Source: Xanthobacter autotrophicus
GTDB taxonomy: Bacteria > Pseudomonadota > Alphaproteobacteria > Rhizobiales > Xanthobacteraceae
Direction of reading: 5' to 3'
Length of the DNA: 64,000 bases
NCBI RefSeq assembly: GCF_005871085.1
Contig: NZ_VAUP01000015.1
Coordinates: forward strand, 620,001-684,000
A model generated the notes under the pieces. It had not been told where the DNA came from. It worked only from the letters and a program-made list of their open reading frames with translations, and did not search any database. Positions 54,984 through 63,385 of this stretch are shown in pieces; position 1 is the stretch's first letter; every line of letters starts with the position of its first letter. The translations under genes and the position numbers were made by a program.

Positions 54984-55409
54984 GGGGTCCTCCCGGTCTT
55001 CGGTGCGGGGGTCGGGCGCCCGCTCCCTTCAGGGGCTCGAGCACGTGTTGGGGATGTTTGGCCAGGCTTCCCGCCATGCCCTCAAGGACGCGGCCAAGGA
55101 AGGATCGCACAGCGTTCCCGGCTCGGAAGCCGAATCTCCCTCGGACATCGAGGCGAAACGTGAGAACCGTTGACCGATCGGAATGTGCTCTAGAGGCATG
55201 CCAGCCATTTGTGAAGCCCGTGCCTGCACTTCTTTGAAAAAGCTGACAAAAGAGCTGACGGCTGCCAACGCCTGCCATTCTTTCTCCGAACTGCCACCTT
55301 AAAGCAGAATATGATCATCTGGCATTTCAGGAATGGCATATAACTTATTGTTATTAATTGTTTTTCATAAGATCTGGCACAAATCGCCGGATGCGGGGGT
55401 ATCTTAGGA
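54984..55409. other. Divergent intergenic region with AT-rich island, mgtE / polysaccharide deacetylase
   Basis: These 426 bases contain an AT-rich stretch from about 55200 to 55390, far below the local GC level, including ATATAACTTATTGTTATTAATTG. It contains short repeats (AAAGCTGAC and AGAGCTGAC; TGGCATTTC and TGGCATATA). Possible roles are a strong promoter or nucleoid-protein site. A minus-strand ORF of 79 codons with a TTG start crosses it but has no recognisable family or ribosome site. Confidence 0.5.
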
Positions 55410-56192
55410 ATGGTCTCCTTCGTACGGCACCTGGCGGTGCTTCTGGGCTTGCTTCTCCCCCTGCACGTCACGAGCGGGCGGGCCGCCGTCCCCTGCCCCG
55501 GGCGCGCCGACGCCCTGGGCACCGCGCGGGTTCTGGAACTCGACCCCAGGGGGGTGCGGGTGGGGACCAAGTCGTTTCCCACCACCCTGCCGCTGGCCCC
55601 GAAGGAGGTGGTGCTCACCTTCGACGACGGCCCCTGGCCCAAAACCACTGCCGCCATCCTTGATGCCCTGAAGGCGGAGTGCGTCCACGCCACCTTCTTC
55701 CTCATCGGCGAGAACGCGAAGGCGCGCCCCGAGCTGGTGCGCCGCGCCCTGGCGGAGGGCCACACCATCGCCCACCACACCATGACGCACCCCGCCGCGA
55801 CTCTGGCCAAGATCCCGTTCGAGGCAGCGGTGAAGGAGATCGAGAGCGGCATCGCCGCCGACGAGAAGGCCGCCTATGGCGCCAGCGGGCCGGAGCCCCG
55901 CGTACCTTTCTTCCGCTTCCCCGGCTTCGCCTCGACGCCCGAGCAGCTCACCTGGATGGACGGCAAAGGCATCGCCGTTTTCGGCGCCGACTTCTGGGCC
56001 AGCGACTGGAACGTGATGACCCCCGAGGCGGAGCTGGACCTGGTGCTGAAGCGGCTCGACGCGGCGGGGGGCGGAATCGTGCTGTTCCACGACACGAAGA
56101 CCTACACCGCCGCCATGATTCCCGCCTTCCTGCGCGCCCTCGCCGAGCGCGGCTACACGGTGGTGCATGTGGTGCCGAAAGCGCCGAAGTGA
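55410..56192 (+). CDS. Secreted polysaccharide deacetylase (NodB fold)
   Basis: A carbohydrate esterase of 260 residues. Signal peptide about 1-25; NodB motif 1 TFDDGPWPKTTAAIL, motif 2 HTIAHHTMTHPA, motif 3 RFPGF, and motif 4 around GIVLFHDTKTYT. The Asp-His-His metal site is therefore intact. Substrates in this family are peptidoglycan or other N-acetylated sugars. A strong terminator follows. Confidence 0.9.
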   Translation: MVSFVRHLAVLLGLLLPLHVTSGRAAVPCPGRADALGTARVLELDPRGVRVGTKSFPTTLPLAPKEVVLTFDDGPWPKTTAAILDALKAECVHATFFLIGENAKARPELVRRALAEGHTIAHHTMTHPAATLAKIPFEAAVKEIESGIAADEKAAYGASGPEPRVPFFRFPGFASTPEQLTWMDGKGIAVFGADFWASDWNVMTPEAELDLVLKRLDAAGGGIVLFHDTKTYTAAMIPAFLRALAERGYTVVHVVPKAPK

Positions 56193-56216
56193 GATGCAGG
56201 GGGCCTGAGACGAAAA

Positions 56217-56240
56217 AGGCGGCCCGGAGGCCGCCTGTTT
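56217..56240 (+). terminator. Terminator of the deacetylase gene
   Basis: AGGCGGCC-CGGA-GGCCGCCT (8 base pairs, 4-base loop) followed by GTTT and preceded by AAAA on the 5' side. Confidence 0.75.
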
Positions 56241-56280
56241 CGTGGCTTGCGCGCCGGGCGCGGCAAGCTCACCAATCCAC

Positions 56281-56365
56281 TGGTGCGGACGAGAGGACTC
56301 GAACCTCCACGGGTCTCCCCACTAGCACCTCAAGCTAGCGCGTCTACCAATTCCGCCACGACCGC
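56281..56365 (-). tRNA. tRNA-Leu (anticodon GAG)
   Basis: An 85-base tRNA with an encoded CCA end. The anticodon stem CTAGC/GCTAG holds loop TTGAGGT (anticodon GAG, reading CUC/CUU Leu codons). The D arm has TTGGTAGA; the T arm is GGAGG-TTCGAGT-CCTCT; the long variable arm GGGG-AGA-CCC confirms a class II tRNA. One oddity: acceptor position 5 is U facing U68, a mismatch where the usual 3' strand CGACCGC would pair. Confidence 0.95.
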
Positions 56366-56664
56366 AGTCAGGGATGGCTCCGTCCGGGGGTTCCTGTGTG
56401 GACCGCTCCCAGCCGGGGGCCATCGTCTAACAGATCATATTGGCGGCTACAAGTGTCTCCCGCTCCACCGACGCGTTCCGCCCCCAGCCTGTGGATGACG
56501 CTTCCCGGTAGGTACGCCAGATCCCATTGGACCGGGGCACCAAGAGCCGATCTCGCGCGGCAACGCCAGGAACGCTCCGCAGTTTCCACACCGCCTGCGC
56601 GCAAGGCGACGGCCGCGTGTCATGGGGGCTGGACCACGCGGCGCGATGGATTAAAGCATTCCCC
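56366..56664. other. Gap between tRNA-Leu and lipB
   Basis: 299 bases with no recognisable gene. It must carry the tRNA promoter (right of the tRNA on the minus strand) and the lipB promoter; neither stands out. A small lower-GC patch (TAACAGATCATATTGG, near 56429) is the most likely tRNA promoter area. Confidence 0.4.
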
Positions 56665-57399
56665 ATGATCGCATCCTCGCCCCGCGCCAGCCTCGAACCC
56701 CAGTTCCAGCCGACGGACGCCGACGCCCCGCCCGTGGACTGGACCATCAGCGATGGCCTCATCCCCTACCCTGTCGCCCTGGCCGCCATGGAGGCGCGGG
56801 TCGCCGCCATCGCCGAAGGTAGGGCGCGCGAGTGCGTGTGGCTGCTGGAGCACCCGCCGCTTTACACTGCAGGCACCAGCGCTCGCCCTGAGGATCTCGT
56901 GGACGCGCGCTTTCCCGTCTACGAGACCGGGCGCGGTGGGCAGTTCACCTATCACGGCCCTGGCCAGCGCGTAGCCTATGTGATGCTCGACCTGAAGCGC
57001 CGTTCGCCGGATGTGCGCCGCTATGTGAGCGCGCTAGAGGCATGGATCATCGGCACCCTGACGGCGTTTAACGTGACCGGCGAACGGCGGGAGGACCGGG
57101 TGGGCGTCTGGGTGCGGCGGCCCGGCGGAGGTGAGGACAAGGTCGCCGCCATTGGAATCCGGGTGCGACGCTGGGTGACCTTCCACGGTATTTCCCTGAA
57201 CGTGGAGCCGGACCTGTCCCATTTCGGCGGTATCGTACCCTGTGGCGTGCGCGAGCACGGGGTGACGAGCCTCGCCGACCTCGGCCTGCCAGTGACCATG
57301 GGCGAGGTCGATTCGGTGTTGCGCGTAGCCTTCGAGGCCGTGTTCGGCCCGACCGCGCCGGCAGCGGCGCCGAGCGTCGCGGAGGCGAGCGAAGGCTAA
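56665..57399 (+). CDS. lipB: Octanoyltransferase LipB
   Basis: LipB moves octanoyl from ACP to lipoyl domains, the first step of lipoate synthesis. The 244-residue protein has [33 protein letters not shown], and [22 protein letters not shown] with the catalytic Lys; the nucleophile Cys is in GIVPCGV. ATG start; longer in-frame starts add unlike sequence. lipA is not adjacent. Confidence 0.96.
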   Translation: MIASSPRASLEPQFQPTDADAPPVDWTISDGLIPYPVALAAMEARVAAIAEGRARECVWLLEHPPLYTAGTSARPEDLVDARFPVYETGRGGQFTYHGPGQRVAYVMLDLKRRSPDVRRYVSALEAWIIGTLTAFNVTGERREDRVGVWVRRPGGGEDKVAAIGIRVRRWVTFHGISLNVEPDLSHFGGIVPCGVREHGVTSLADLGLPVTMGEVDSVLRVAFEAVFGPTAPAAAPSVAEASEG

Positions 57400-57579
57400 G
57401 GCATGCGCAGATCAAAAGGCGCGCGAGCGATGTGGACGCGTTCTTCGGCGCGCATTCTGCCTTGAGTTCGAAGTTCCGTGTCGAATCACGTGCATCTGCA
57501 GTGAACCAAAGCGCACGGCAGATGTCTTCGGATCGATATGGCGCCGGGCGCGCAGATCAACCCGGTCGCCTGCCGTGGT

Positions 57580-60237
57580 TCAGCCGGCCAGCGCCGCGGC
57601 GATGGCGTCGAGGGCTGCTTCCGCCTTGGCGCCGTCGGGACCACCGGCCTGCGCCATATCGGGACGGCCGCCGCCGCCCTTTCCACCGAGCGCCTCCGAG
57701 CCGATGCGCACCAGCGCCACCGCATCAAAGCGGGCGGTGAGATCGGCGCTGACCCCAACCACGATGCCGGCCTTGCCATCGGATGTCACTCCGACGATGG
57801 CCACCACGCCGGACCCGATCTGCTTTTTGCCTTCGTCCACCAGGCCCTTGAGATCCTTGATCTCGATGCCTTCCACCCGCCGGGCCAAAAGCTTGATGTC
57901 ACCCACGGTCCGGACCGCGTCGCCCGATGCCTCGCCGCCGCCGCCGCCCATGGCGAGCTTCTTGCGAGCTTCAGCCAGTTCACGCTCGAGCCGGCGGCGC
58001 TCCTCCACCAGGGTCGCGACCCGCGCTTCCACTTCGGCCACCGGCGCCTTCAGCACCGCCGCCGTCCCCGCCAGGGCAGCAGACGCCGCGTTGAGGTGCC
58101 GGCGCGCGGCATCGGCGGTCAGCGCCTCGATGCGCCGCACTCCGGACGCAACGGCGCCTTCCGACACTACTGAGATGAGGCCGATGTCGCCGGTGCGCTT
58201 CACATGGGTGCCGCCGCACAGCTCGACCGAATAGGGCGCGCCGTTGCCGTCATCCGTGCCCATGGAGACCACGCGCACCTCGTCTCCGTACTTCTCGCCG
58301 AACAACGCCCGCGCACCCGATGTCATGGCGTCGTCGACTGCCATGACGCGGGTTTCCACCGGTTCGTTGCGCAGCACGAAGCGGTTGGCAATGGTCTCCA
58401 CCTCGGCGAGTTCGGTGCCGCTCAGGGGCTTGGGGTGGGAGAAGTCGAACCGCAGACGGTCCGGCGCCACCAGCGAGCCCTTCTGGGCCACGTGATCGCC
58501 GAGCACCCGCCGCAGCGCCTCGTGCAAAAGGTGAGTGGCGGAATGGTTGGCGCGCACGGCGGCCCGGCGGGCATGGTCGACCTCCAGCACCAGCGCGGTG
58601 CCGCGCTTCAGGGTGCCGGTCTCGACCTTCACCTCGTGGACGAACAGGTCGCCGAGCTTCTTCTGGGTGGCCACCACCTGAGCGACAACGCCGCCCTCTC
58701 CGCTCAGGCGTCCGACATCGCCCACCTGGCCGCCCGATTCGGCATAGAACGGCGTCTGGTTGAGGATGACGAGGCCCTTCTCGCCGGCGGCAAGGCTGTC
58801 CACGACGGCGCCGTCGCGCACCAGGGCCGCAACCACGCCCTCCGCCTTCTCGGTCTCGTAGCCGAGGAATTCGGTGGCCCCCACCTCGTCGCGCACCGAG
58901 AACCACAGCGTATCGGTGGCGGCCTCGCCCGAGCCGGCCCAGCTCGCGCGGGCCTCCGCCTTCTGCCGCGCCATGGCGGCATCGAAGGCCGTGATGTCCA
59001 CCGAGATGCCGCGGGCCCGCAGGGCGTCCTGGGTCAGGTCGAGGGGAAAGCCGAAGGTGTCGTAGAGCTTGAACGCCACTTCGCCGGGGAACTGCCCGCC
59101 CGAGGTCAGGCCCGTGCTCTCTTCCTCAAGGATGGAGAGACCGCGTTCAAGGGTGCGGCGGAAGCGCGTCTCCTCCAGCAGCAACGTTTCCTCGGCGAGG
59201 GTTTCCGCCCGCACGATCTCCGGATAGGCCCGGCCCATCTCCCGGACCAGGATCGGCACCAGACGGTGCATCAGCGGATCCTTGGCGCCCAACAACTGCG
59301 CATGGCGCATGGCGCGGCGCATGATCCGGCGCAGCACGTAGCCGCGCCCCTCGTTGGAGGGCAGCACCCCGTCGGCGGTGAGGAAGACCGAGGCGCGCAG
59401 ATGGTCGGCGATGACGCGATGGCTCGCCTTCTGCGGACCGTCCGGATCCACCGAGGTCAGCTCCGCCACCTCGGCGATGAGGGCGCGCATGAGGTCGGTG
59501 TCGTAATTGTCGTGCACGCCCTGGAGCACGGCGGAGACGCGCTCAAGCCCCATGCCGGTGTCGATGGACGGCCGCGGCAGCGCCAGACGCTCGCCGCCCG
59601 GCAACTGCTCGAACTGCATGAAGACGAGATTCCAGATCTCGATGAAGCGATCGCCGTCCTGGTCCGGCGAGCCGGGCGGTCCGCCGGGGACGTGCGGGCC
59701 GTGGTCGAAGAAAATCTCCGAGCAGGGGCCGCACGGGCCGGTGTCGCCCATGGACCAGAAATTGTCGGAGGTGGGAATGCGGATGATCTTGTCGTCGCTG
59801 AGGCCGGCGATCTTCTTCCACAGCCCGTAGGCCTCGTCGTCCTCGCTGAAGACGGTGACTACGAGGCGGTCACGCGGCAGGTCGAAGGTGCGGGTGACCA
59901 GATTCCAGGCGAGCTCGATGGCCCGGTCCTTGAAATAATCGCCGAACGAGAAATTGCCGAGCATCTCGAAGAAGGTGTGGTGCCGCGCCGTGTAGCCCAC
60001 ATTGTCGAGATCATTGTGCTTGCCGCCGGCGCGCACACACTTCTGCGACGACGCCGCGCGGGCATAGGGCCGCTTCTCGACGCCGGTGAAGACGTTCTTG
60101 AACTGCACCATGCCCGCATTGGTGAACATGAGCGTCGGGTCGTTCTGCGGCACGAGCGGCGAGGAGGCGACAGCCTCGTGGCCCTCTTTGACGAAGTAGT
60201 CGATGAAGCTCGACCGAATCTCGTTAACGCCGCTCAT
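57580..60237 (-). CDS. alaS: Alanyl-tRNA synthetase
   Basis: An 885-residue class II synthetase. Motifs: [19 protein letters not shown] for tRNA-Ala and Ala activation, the editing domain [13 protein letters not shown] and CGGTHV (zinc and mischarged tRNA clearing), and a C-Ala tail with [15 protein letters not shown]. The start is [11 protein letters not shown], the family start. recA is next upstream in the same direction, a common order in alphaproteobacteria. Confidence 0.98.
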   Translation of the reverse strand: MSGVNEIRSSFIDYFVKEGHEAVASSPLVPQNDPTLMFTNAGMVQFKNVFTGVEKRPYARAASSQKCVRAGGKHNDLDNVGYTARHHTFFEMLGNFSFGDYFKDRAIELAWNLVTRTFDLPRDRLVVTVFSEDDEAYGLWKKIAGLSDDKIIRIPTSDNFWSMGDTGPCGPCSEIFFDHGPHVPGGPPGSPDQDGDRFIEIWNLVFMQFEQLPGGERLALPRPSIDTGMGLERVSAVLQGVHDNYDTDLMRALIAEVAELTSVDPDGPQKASHRVIADHLRASVFLTADGVLPSNEGRGYVLRRIMRRAMRHAQLLGAKDPLMHRLVPILVREMGRAYPEIVRAETLAEETLLLEETRFRRTLERGLSILEEESTGLTSGGQFPGEVAFKLYDTFGFPLDLTQDALRARGISVDITAFDAAMARQKAEARASWAGSGEAATDTLWFSVRDEVGATEFLGYETEKAEGVVAALVRDGAVVDSLAAGEKGLVILNQTPFYAESGGQVGDVGRLSGEGGVVAQVVATQKKLGDLFVHEVKVETGTLKRGTALVLEVDHARRAAVRANHSATHLLHEALRRVLGDHVAQKGSLVAPDRLRFDFSHPKPLSGTELAEVETIANRFVLRNEPVETRVMAVDDAMTSGARALFGEKYGDEVRVVSMGTDDGNGAPYSVELCGGTHVKRTGDIGLISVVSEGAVASGVRRIEALTADAARRHLNAASAALAGTAAVLKAPVAEVEARVATLVEERRRLERELAEARKKLAMGGGGGEASGDAVRTVGDIKLLARRVEGIEIKDLKGLVDEGKKQIGSGVVAIVGVTSDGKAGIVVGVSADLTARFDAVALVRIGSEALGGKGGGGRPDMAQAGGPDGAKAEAALDAIAAALAG

Positions 60238-60419
60238 GTGCCGGCCACAATCCTTCGGTGCCGGTCCCAGCGCGGAAGCCGGCTCTGGTGATCGCTTCGC
60301 GCCAGCGCTGCCCAAAGGCGCACCGCGCGGCTCCGGCGGAAGCGCGATGACGCCCGCCGGAACCGGGTTCGTTTAGCGATGGGTGCGCCGCTTGTCCAGA
60401 AACGCCTGGCCGAGAGGGC

Positions 60420-61505
60420 TCAGGCGTCGGCCGAGTCGCCGTCGGCATCATCCTCCGGTGTCCCGGCGAGGATCTTCTCGGCGATGAGGCCGGCATTCTG
60501 GCGGATCGCCGCCTCGATGCGGCCGGCAATCTCCTGATTCTGCTTCAGGAAGGTCTTCGCGTTCTCACGCCCCTGACCCAGGCGCTGGCTGTCGTGGGAG
60601 AACCAGGCGCCGGACTTTTCCACCACGCCGGCCTTCACGCCCAGATCGAGCAGCTCGCCGGTCTTGGAGATCCCCTCGCCGTACATGATGTCGAATTCCA
60701 CCTGCTTGAAGGGCGGTGCGAGCTTGTTCTTCACCACCTTCACGCGGGTCTGGTTGCCCACCACCTCGTCGCGCTCCTTGATCATGCCAATGCGACGGAT
60801 GTCGAGCCGCACCGAGGCATAGAATTTGAGCGCGTTGCCGCCCGTGGTGGTCTCCGGCGAACCGTACATGACGCCGATCTTCATCCGGATCTGGTTGATG
60901 AAGATGACCATGGTGTTGGACTTGGAGATGGAGGCCGTGAGCTTGCGCAGCGCCTGGCTCATGAGCCGCGCCTGCATGCCGGGCTGGCTGTCGCCCATCT
61001 CGCCGTCGAGTTCGGCGCGCGGGGTGAGAGCGGCCACCGAATCAACCACCAGCACGTCGATGGCACCCGAGCGCACCAGCGTGTCGGCGATTTCCAGCGC
61101 CTGCTCGCCGGCGTCGGGCTGGGAGATGAGCAGGTCGTCGAGATTGACGCCCAGCTTGCGCGCATAGATGGGGTCGAGGGCGTGCTCGGCATCGATGAAG
61201 GCGCAGGTGCCGCCGCGCTTCTGGGCTTCGGCGACCGTGTGCAGCGCCAGCGTGGTCTTACCGGAGGATTCCGGCCCGAAGATCTCGACGACGCGCCCCT
61301 TGGGCAGGCCGCCGATGCCGATGGCGATGTCGAGCCCCAGCGAGCCGGTGGGAATGCTCTCGATTTCCAAGGCCTTGCCGCCCTTGCCGAGCCGCATGAT
61401 CGAGCCCTTGCCGAAATGCCGCTCAATCTGGGAGAGAGCGGCATCCAGCGCCTTGGTCTTATCCATGGAAGAACCTTCGACGAGTCTGAGTGTCGACTGA
61501 GTCAT
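60420..61505 (-). CDS. recA: Recombinase RecA
   Basis: A 361-residue DNA strand-exchange ATPase and LexA coprotease. Walker A is GPESSGKTT (77-85), loop L2 region is [14 protein letters not shown] and the C-tail is acidic ([14 protein letters not shown]). ATG start at [21 protein letters not shown], preceded by GGAG. An SOS box and promoter lie 45-80 bases upstream. Confidence 0.98.
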   Translation of the reverse strand: MTQSTLRLVEGSSMDKTKALDAALSQIERHFGKGSIMRLGKGGKALEIESIPTGSLGLDIAIGIGGLPKGRVVEIFGPESSGKTTLALHTVAEAQKRGGTCAFIDAEHALDPIYARKLGVNLDDLLISQPDAGEQALEIADTLVRSGAIDVLVVDSVAALTPRAELDGEMGDSQPGMQARLMSQALRKLTASISKSNTMVIFINQIRMKIGVMYGSPETTTGGNALKFYASVRLDIRRIGMIKERDEVVGNQTRVKVVKNKLAPPFKQVEFDIMYGEGISKTGELLDLGVKAGVVEKSGAWFSHDSQRLGQGRENAKTFLKQNQEIAGRIEAAIRQNAGLIAEKILAGTPEDDADGDSADA

Positions 61506-61549
61506 CGCCGCGCTCCGGTGCTGGTGCAAGGGGAAATGAGAACACCGCA

Positions 61550-61578
61550 CATGTACATGCTTTGTTCTCAGTTCGCAA
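61550..61578 (-). promoter_or_regulatory. Candidate recA promoter
   Basis: On the minus strand TTGCGA, 17 bases, TACATG. The -35 box is inside the LexA site, so repressor binding would block RNA polymerase. Confidence 0.55.
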
Positions 61579-61585
61579 TATGTTC
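61571..61585. promoter_or_regulatory. LexA (SOS) box of recA, alphaproteobacterial type
   Basis: GTTC-N7-GTTC (GTTCGCAATATGTTC), the direct-repeat LexA site of alphaproteobacteria, 66 bases before the recA start. An extra GTTC lies 7 bases to the left. Confidence 0.88.
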
Positions 61586-61686
61586 TCATCTCGCACCGAT
61601 CCCCGGCCTTTGTGGGCGTAGCTAATTCCATACGGAGCTTCGCTCGACAGCCTGACAGGCGCGCTGAACCGGCGCCGCATCCCTGC

Positions 61687-61714
61687 TTGACACCCGACAT
61701 TACAGATCGACAAT
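61687..61714 (+). promoter_or_regulatory. Promoter ahead of a gene remnant
   Basis: TTGACA, 16 bases, GACAAT. It points at the substrate-binding-protein remnant and looks intact although the gene is not. Confidence 0.6.
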
Positions 61715-61729
61715 CGGATTGTCTGACAA
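61709..61729. promoter_or_regulatory. Overlapping inverted repeats, possible GntR/FadR-type operator
   Basis: GACAATC-G-GATTGTC (15 bases) and TTGTC-T-GACAA (11 bases) overlap and cover the -10 element. The TTGTCTGACAA core is like FadR-subfamily GntR operators. No GntR gene is nearby. Confidence 0.5.
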
Positions 61730-61786
61730 ACAAATGGCGACGCCCGGAGAGGTGTTAATGCCGTCCGCGGGGAGGAATGCTTGGCG

Positions 61787-62093
61787 ATGAAGCGATTTCG
61801 CACAGGTCTCGTCGGCGCCGCGCGGCGAGCCGGCGGCGGCCACTGCGGCCCCGCAGGTGCCGGCGCCGCGCATCACGGCTGGTGTGCTCACCGATCCCAG
61901 CAGCGTCTTCACCGATCATATGGGGCAAGGCCCCGCCCTCGCGTCCGCCATTGAGTGGAACGAAGCGGACAGGGGCGGTGCCCTCGTCCGACGCTGGATC
62001 GACGAGAACAATGTGGGCGTGATCGCGGACATGCCCACCATGGCCATCCGCCCGCGCCGCGCGGTCGAACTCATCACCACGGGCGCCGCCTGA
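61787..62093 (+). pseudogene. Remnant of a branched-chain amino acid-type ABC substrate-binding protein
   Basis: Starting at ATG 61787, MKRFRTGLVGAA looks like a signal peptide start, but the frame then shifts. In the +1 frame RITAGVLTDPSSVFTDHMGQGP (about 61872 on) is the classic N-terminus of a Leu/Ile/Val-binding-like protein. RRWIDENNVGVIADMPT matches a part roughly 80 residues in, and the frame ends 15 codons later. So there is a frameshift in the signal region, an internal deletion, and loss of about 300 C-terminal residues. It cannot work. Confidence 0.8.
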
Positions 62094-62124
62094 GGCCCGC
62101 CTGCGGGAACAGGGAAGACAACAG

Positions 62125-62541
62125 ATGGATTTCGCCTGTTCCGAAAAGGTCGAGGACCTGCGCACCCGCGTCAGCGACTTCATGGCGGCGCACGTGCTGC
62201 CGGCCAACACCCAGTGGCACCGGGAGGTGGAGGCGGGGCGCTATCCCCTCGACCTGATCGAGCGGCTGAAGGCGAAGGCCTATGCGGGCGGGGCGGTGGC
62301 GGACCTGCCCTCCAACTGGCTGCTGTTGAAGAATGCCGCCGCCATGGGTGTCCATTGGGGCGCCTACCGCCAGCATCATTCCGAGTTGGTAAGCGTCCTG
62401 TTCGACGAACTGTTCGCGCTACGCCGGAGCGGGGCCATCGTCCCGCTCATCCGCGACGTCTTCCCGCTGGCTGAGGCGCCGGAGGCGCTGGAAGCGCTGG
62501 CCGGCCGGCGCACCGTGGGCAAGGTGGTGCTGGAGCCGTGA
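62125..62541 (+). pseudogene. Deletion chimera: acyl-CoA dehydrogenase start joined to quinone oxidoreductase end
   Basis: An open frame of 138 codons made of two unrelated halves. Residues 1-53 (MDFACSEKVEDLRTRVSDFM, HVLPAN) are the N-terminal helix of an acyl-CoA dehydrogenase. Residues 54-138 (LPSNWLLLKNAAAMGVHWGAY; TVGKVVLEP) are the C-terminus of a zinc-free NADPH:quinone oxidoreductase. The joint is near 62284. A deletion between two genes of a fatty-acid or aromatic catabolic operon would give exactly this. Neither half keeps its active site, so it is almost surely dead though in frame. Confidence 0.82.
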
Positions 62542-62596
62542 GCGGCCGATGGACCGCAGGGACGGCGGGCAAATGGCGGGGTGCAGGCGCATCCGC

Positions 62597-62625
62597 TTGA
62601 CCTAAATGTTACTCATGAGTAACAT
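62597..62625 (+). promoter_or_regulatory. Sigma-70 promoter of the TetR gene
   Basis: TTGACC, 17 bases, TAACAT; a near-consensus pair. Transcription would start near 62632, which means that the ATGs at 62606 and 62615 are upstream of the message. Confidence 0.8.
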
Positions 62626-62626
62626 T
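62605..62626. promoter_or_regulatory. Perfect 22-base palindrome, TetR-type operator
   Basis: AATGTTACTCATGAGTAACATT reads the same on both strands. It fills the space from just after the -35 to the end of the -10, the standard position for self-repression by the TetR protein encoded downstream. Confidence 0.82.
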
Positions 62627-62686
62627 CCTTCTGACAGGTCGACTGGCATCCCTTTGCCCTTGTCGCCTCCCGAGCCGGACCCTGCG

Positions 62687-63358
62687 ATGGCGCCCCCAAA
62701 ACCCACCGACGCCGTGCTGGCGGATCCCTCGCCCTGGCGCTCTCCCGCCCAGCGCGGGCGCGACCGGGCGCTCAAGCGCGAGGCGGTGCTGAAGGCAGCG
62801 GCGCGGCTGTTCAATGAAAAGGGCTTCCACGCCACCTCGCTGGACGACGTGGCACGGCAACTGAATGTCACCAAGCCGACCCTGTACCATTACTTCCGCA
62901 GCAAGGATGAAGTCCTGTTCGAATGCTGCCGCATGGGGCTGGAGATGATCGAGGCGGCGGCAACCCCGGTTCCCGGCTCAAGCGCCAGCGGGCTCGAACG
63001 GCTGAGGGCATTGATGGAGCAATATGCCGAGGCCATGACCATGGATTTCGGCATGAGCATCACCCGTACCCCGGACACCGCCCTCTCGCCCGAGAACCGC
63101 GCCGAGCTGCGGCGCCTGAAATCGCAGATCGACCGCGCCATGCGCGGCGTGATCCAGAGCGGCATCGAGGATGGCTCCATCGCCCCCTGCGATGTGCGCA
63201 CCGCTGCCTTCGCCATCGCCGGGGCGCTGAACGCCATCGCCCATTGGTACAAGCCCGGCGGCCCCCTCGCGCCGGCCGAGATCGCCCGCCAGACCGCCGA
63301 CTTTCTCATCCAGGGGCTCGCGCCCCGCACCCCAGAACGACGCCGGCGCAAGCGCTGA
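62687..63358 (+). CDS. TetR/AcrR-family transcriptional regulator
   Basis: A 223-residue repressor. The helix-turn-helix is AAARLFNEKGFHATSLDDVARQLNVTKPTLYHYF (about residues 32-65), a very typical TetR N-terminus (the KPTLYHYFRSK recognition helix). The rest is the all-helical ligand domain. I start at MAPPKPTDAV because a promoter and operator overlap the more upstream ATGs. It likely controls itself and the following nitronate monooxygenase gene, and perhaps once controlled the decayed genes upstream. Ligand unknown, plausibly an acyl-CoA. Confidence 0.88.
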   Translation: MAPPKPTDAVLADPSPWRSPAQRGRDRALKREAVLKAAARLFNEKGFHATSLDDVARQLNVTKPTLYHYFRSKDEVLFECCRMGLEMIEAAATPVPGSSASGLERLRALMEQYAEAMTMDFGMSITRTPDTALSPENRAELRRLKSQIDRAMRGVIQSGIEDGSIAPCDVRTAAFAIAGALNAIAHWYKPGGPLAPAEIARQTADFLIQGLAPRTPERRRRKR

Positions 63359-63385
63359 GCCTCGCCCGATTAAGGAGGACACCCC

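Noticed and set aside
54984-55200. Mg-sensing M-box riboswitch before mgtE
   Set aside because: None of the conserved M-box segments could be found in the leader.
55029-55268. A 79-codon minus-strand ORF in the mgtE/deacetylase gap
   Set aside because: TTG start, no ribosome site, no recognisable family, and it runs into an AT-rich non-coding stretch.
58204-60291. A 695-codon open frame opposite alaS
   Set aside because: Shadow of a conserved synthetase gene caused by high GC at third codon positions.
61787-62541. Transposon or phage cause for the decayed locus
   Set aside because: No transposase, terminal inverted repeat or target duplication is visible at the breakpoints; a simple deletion explains the data.
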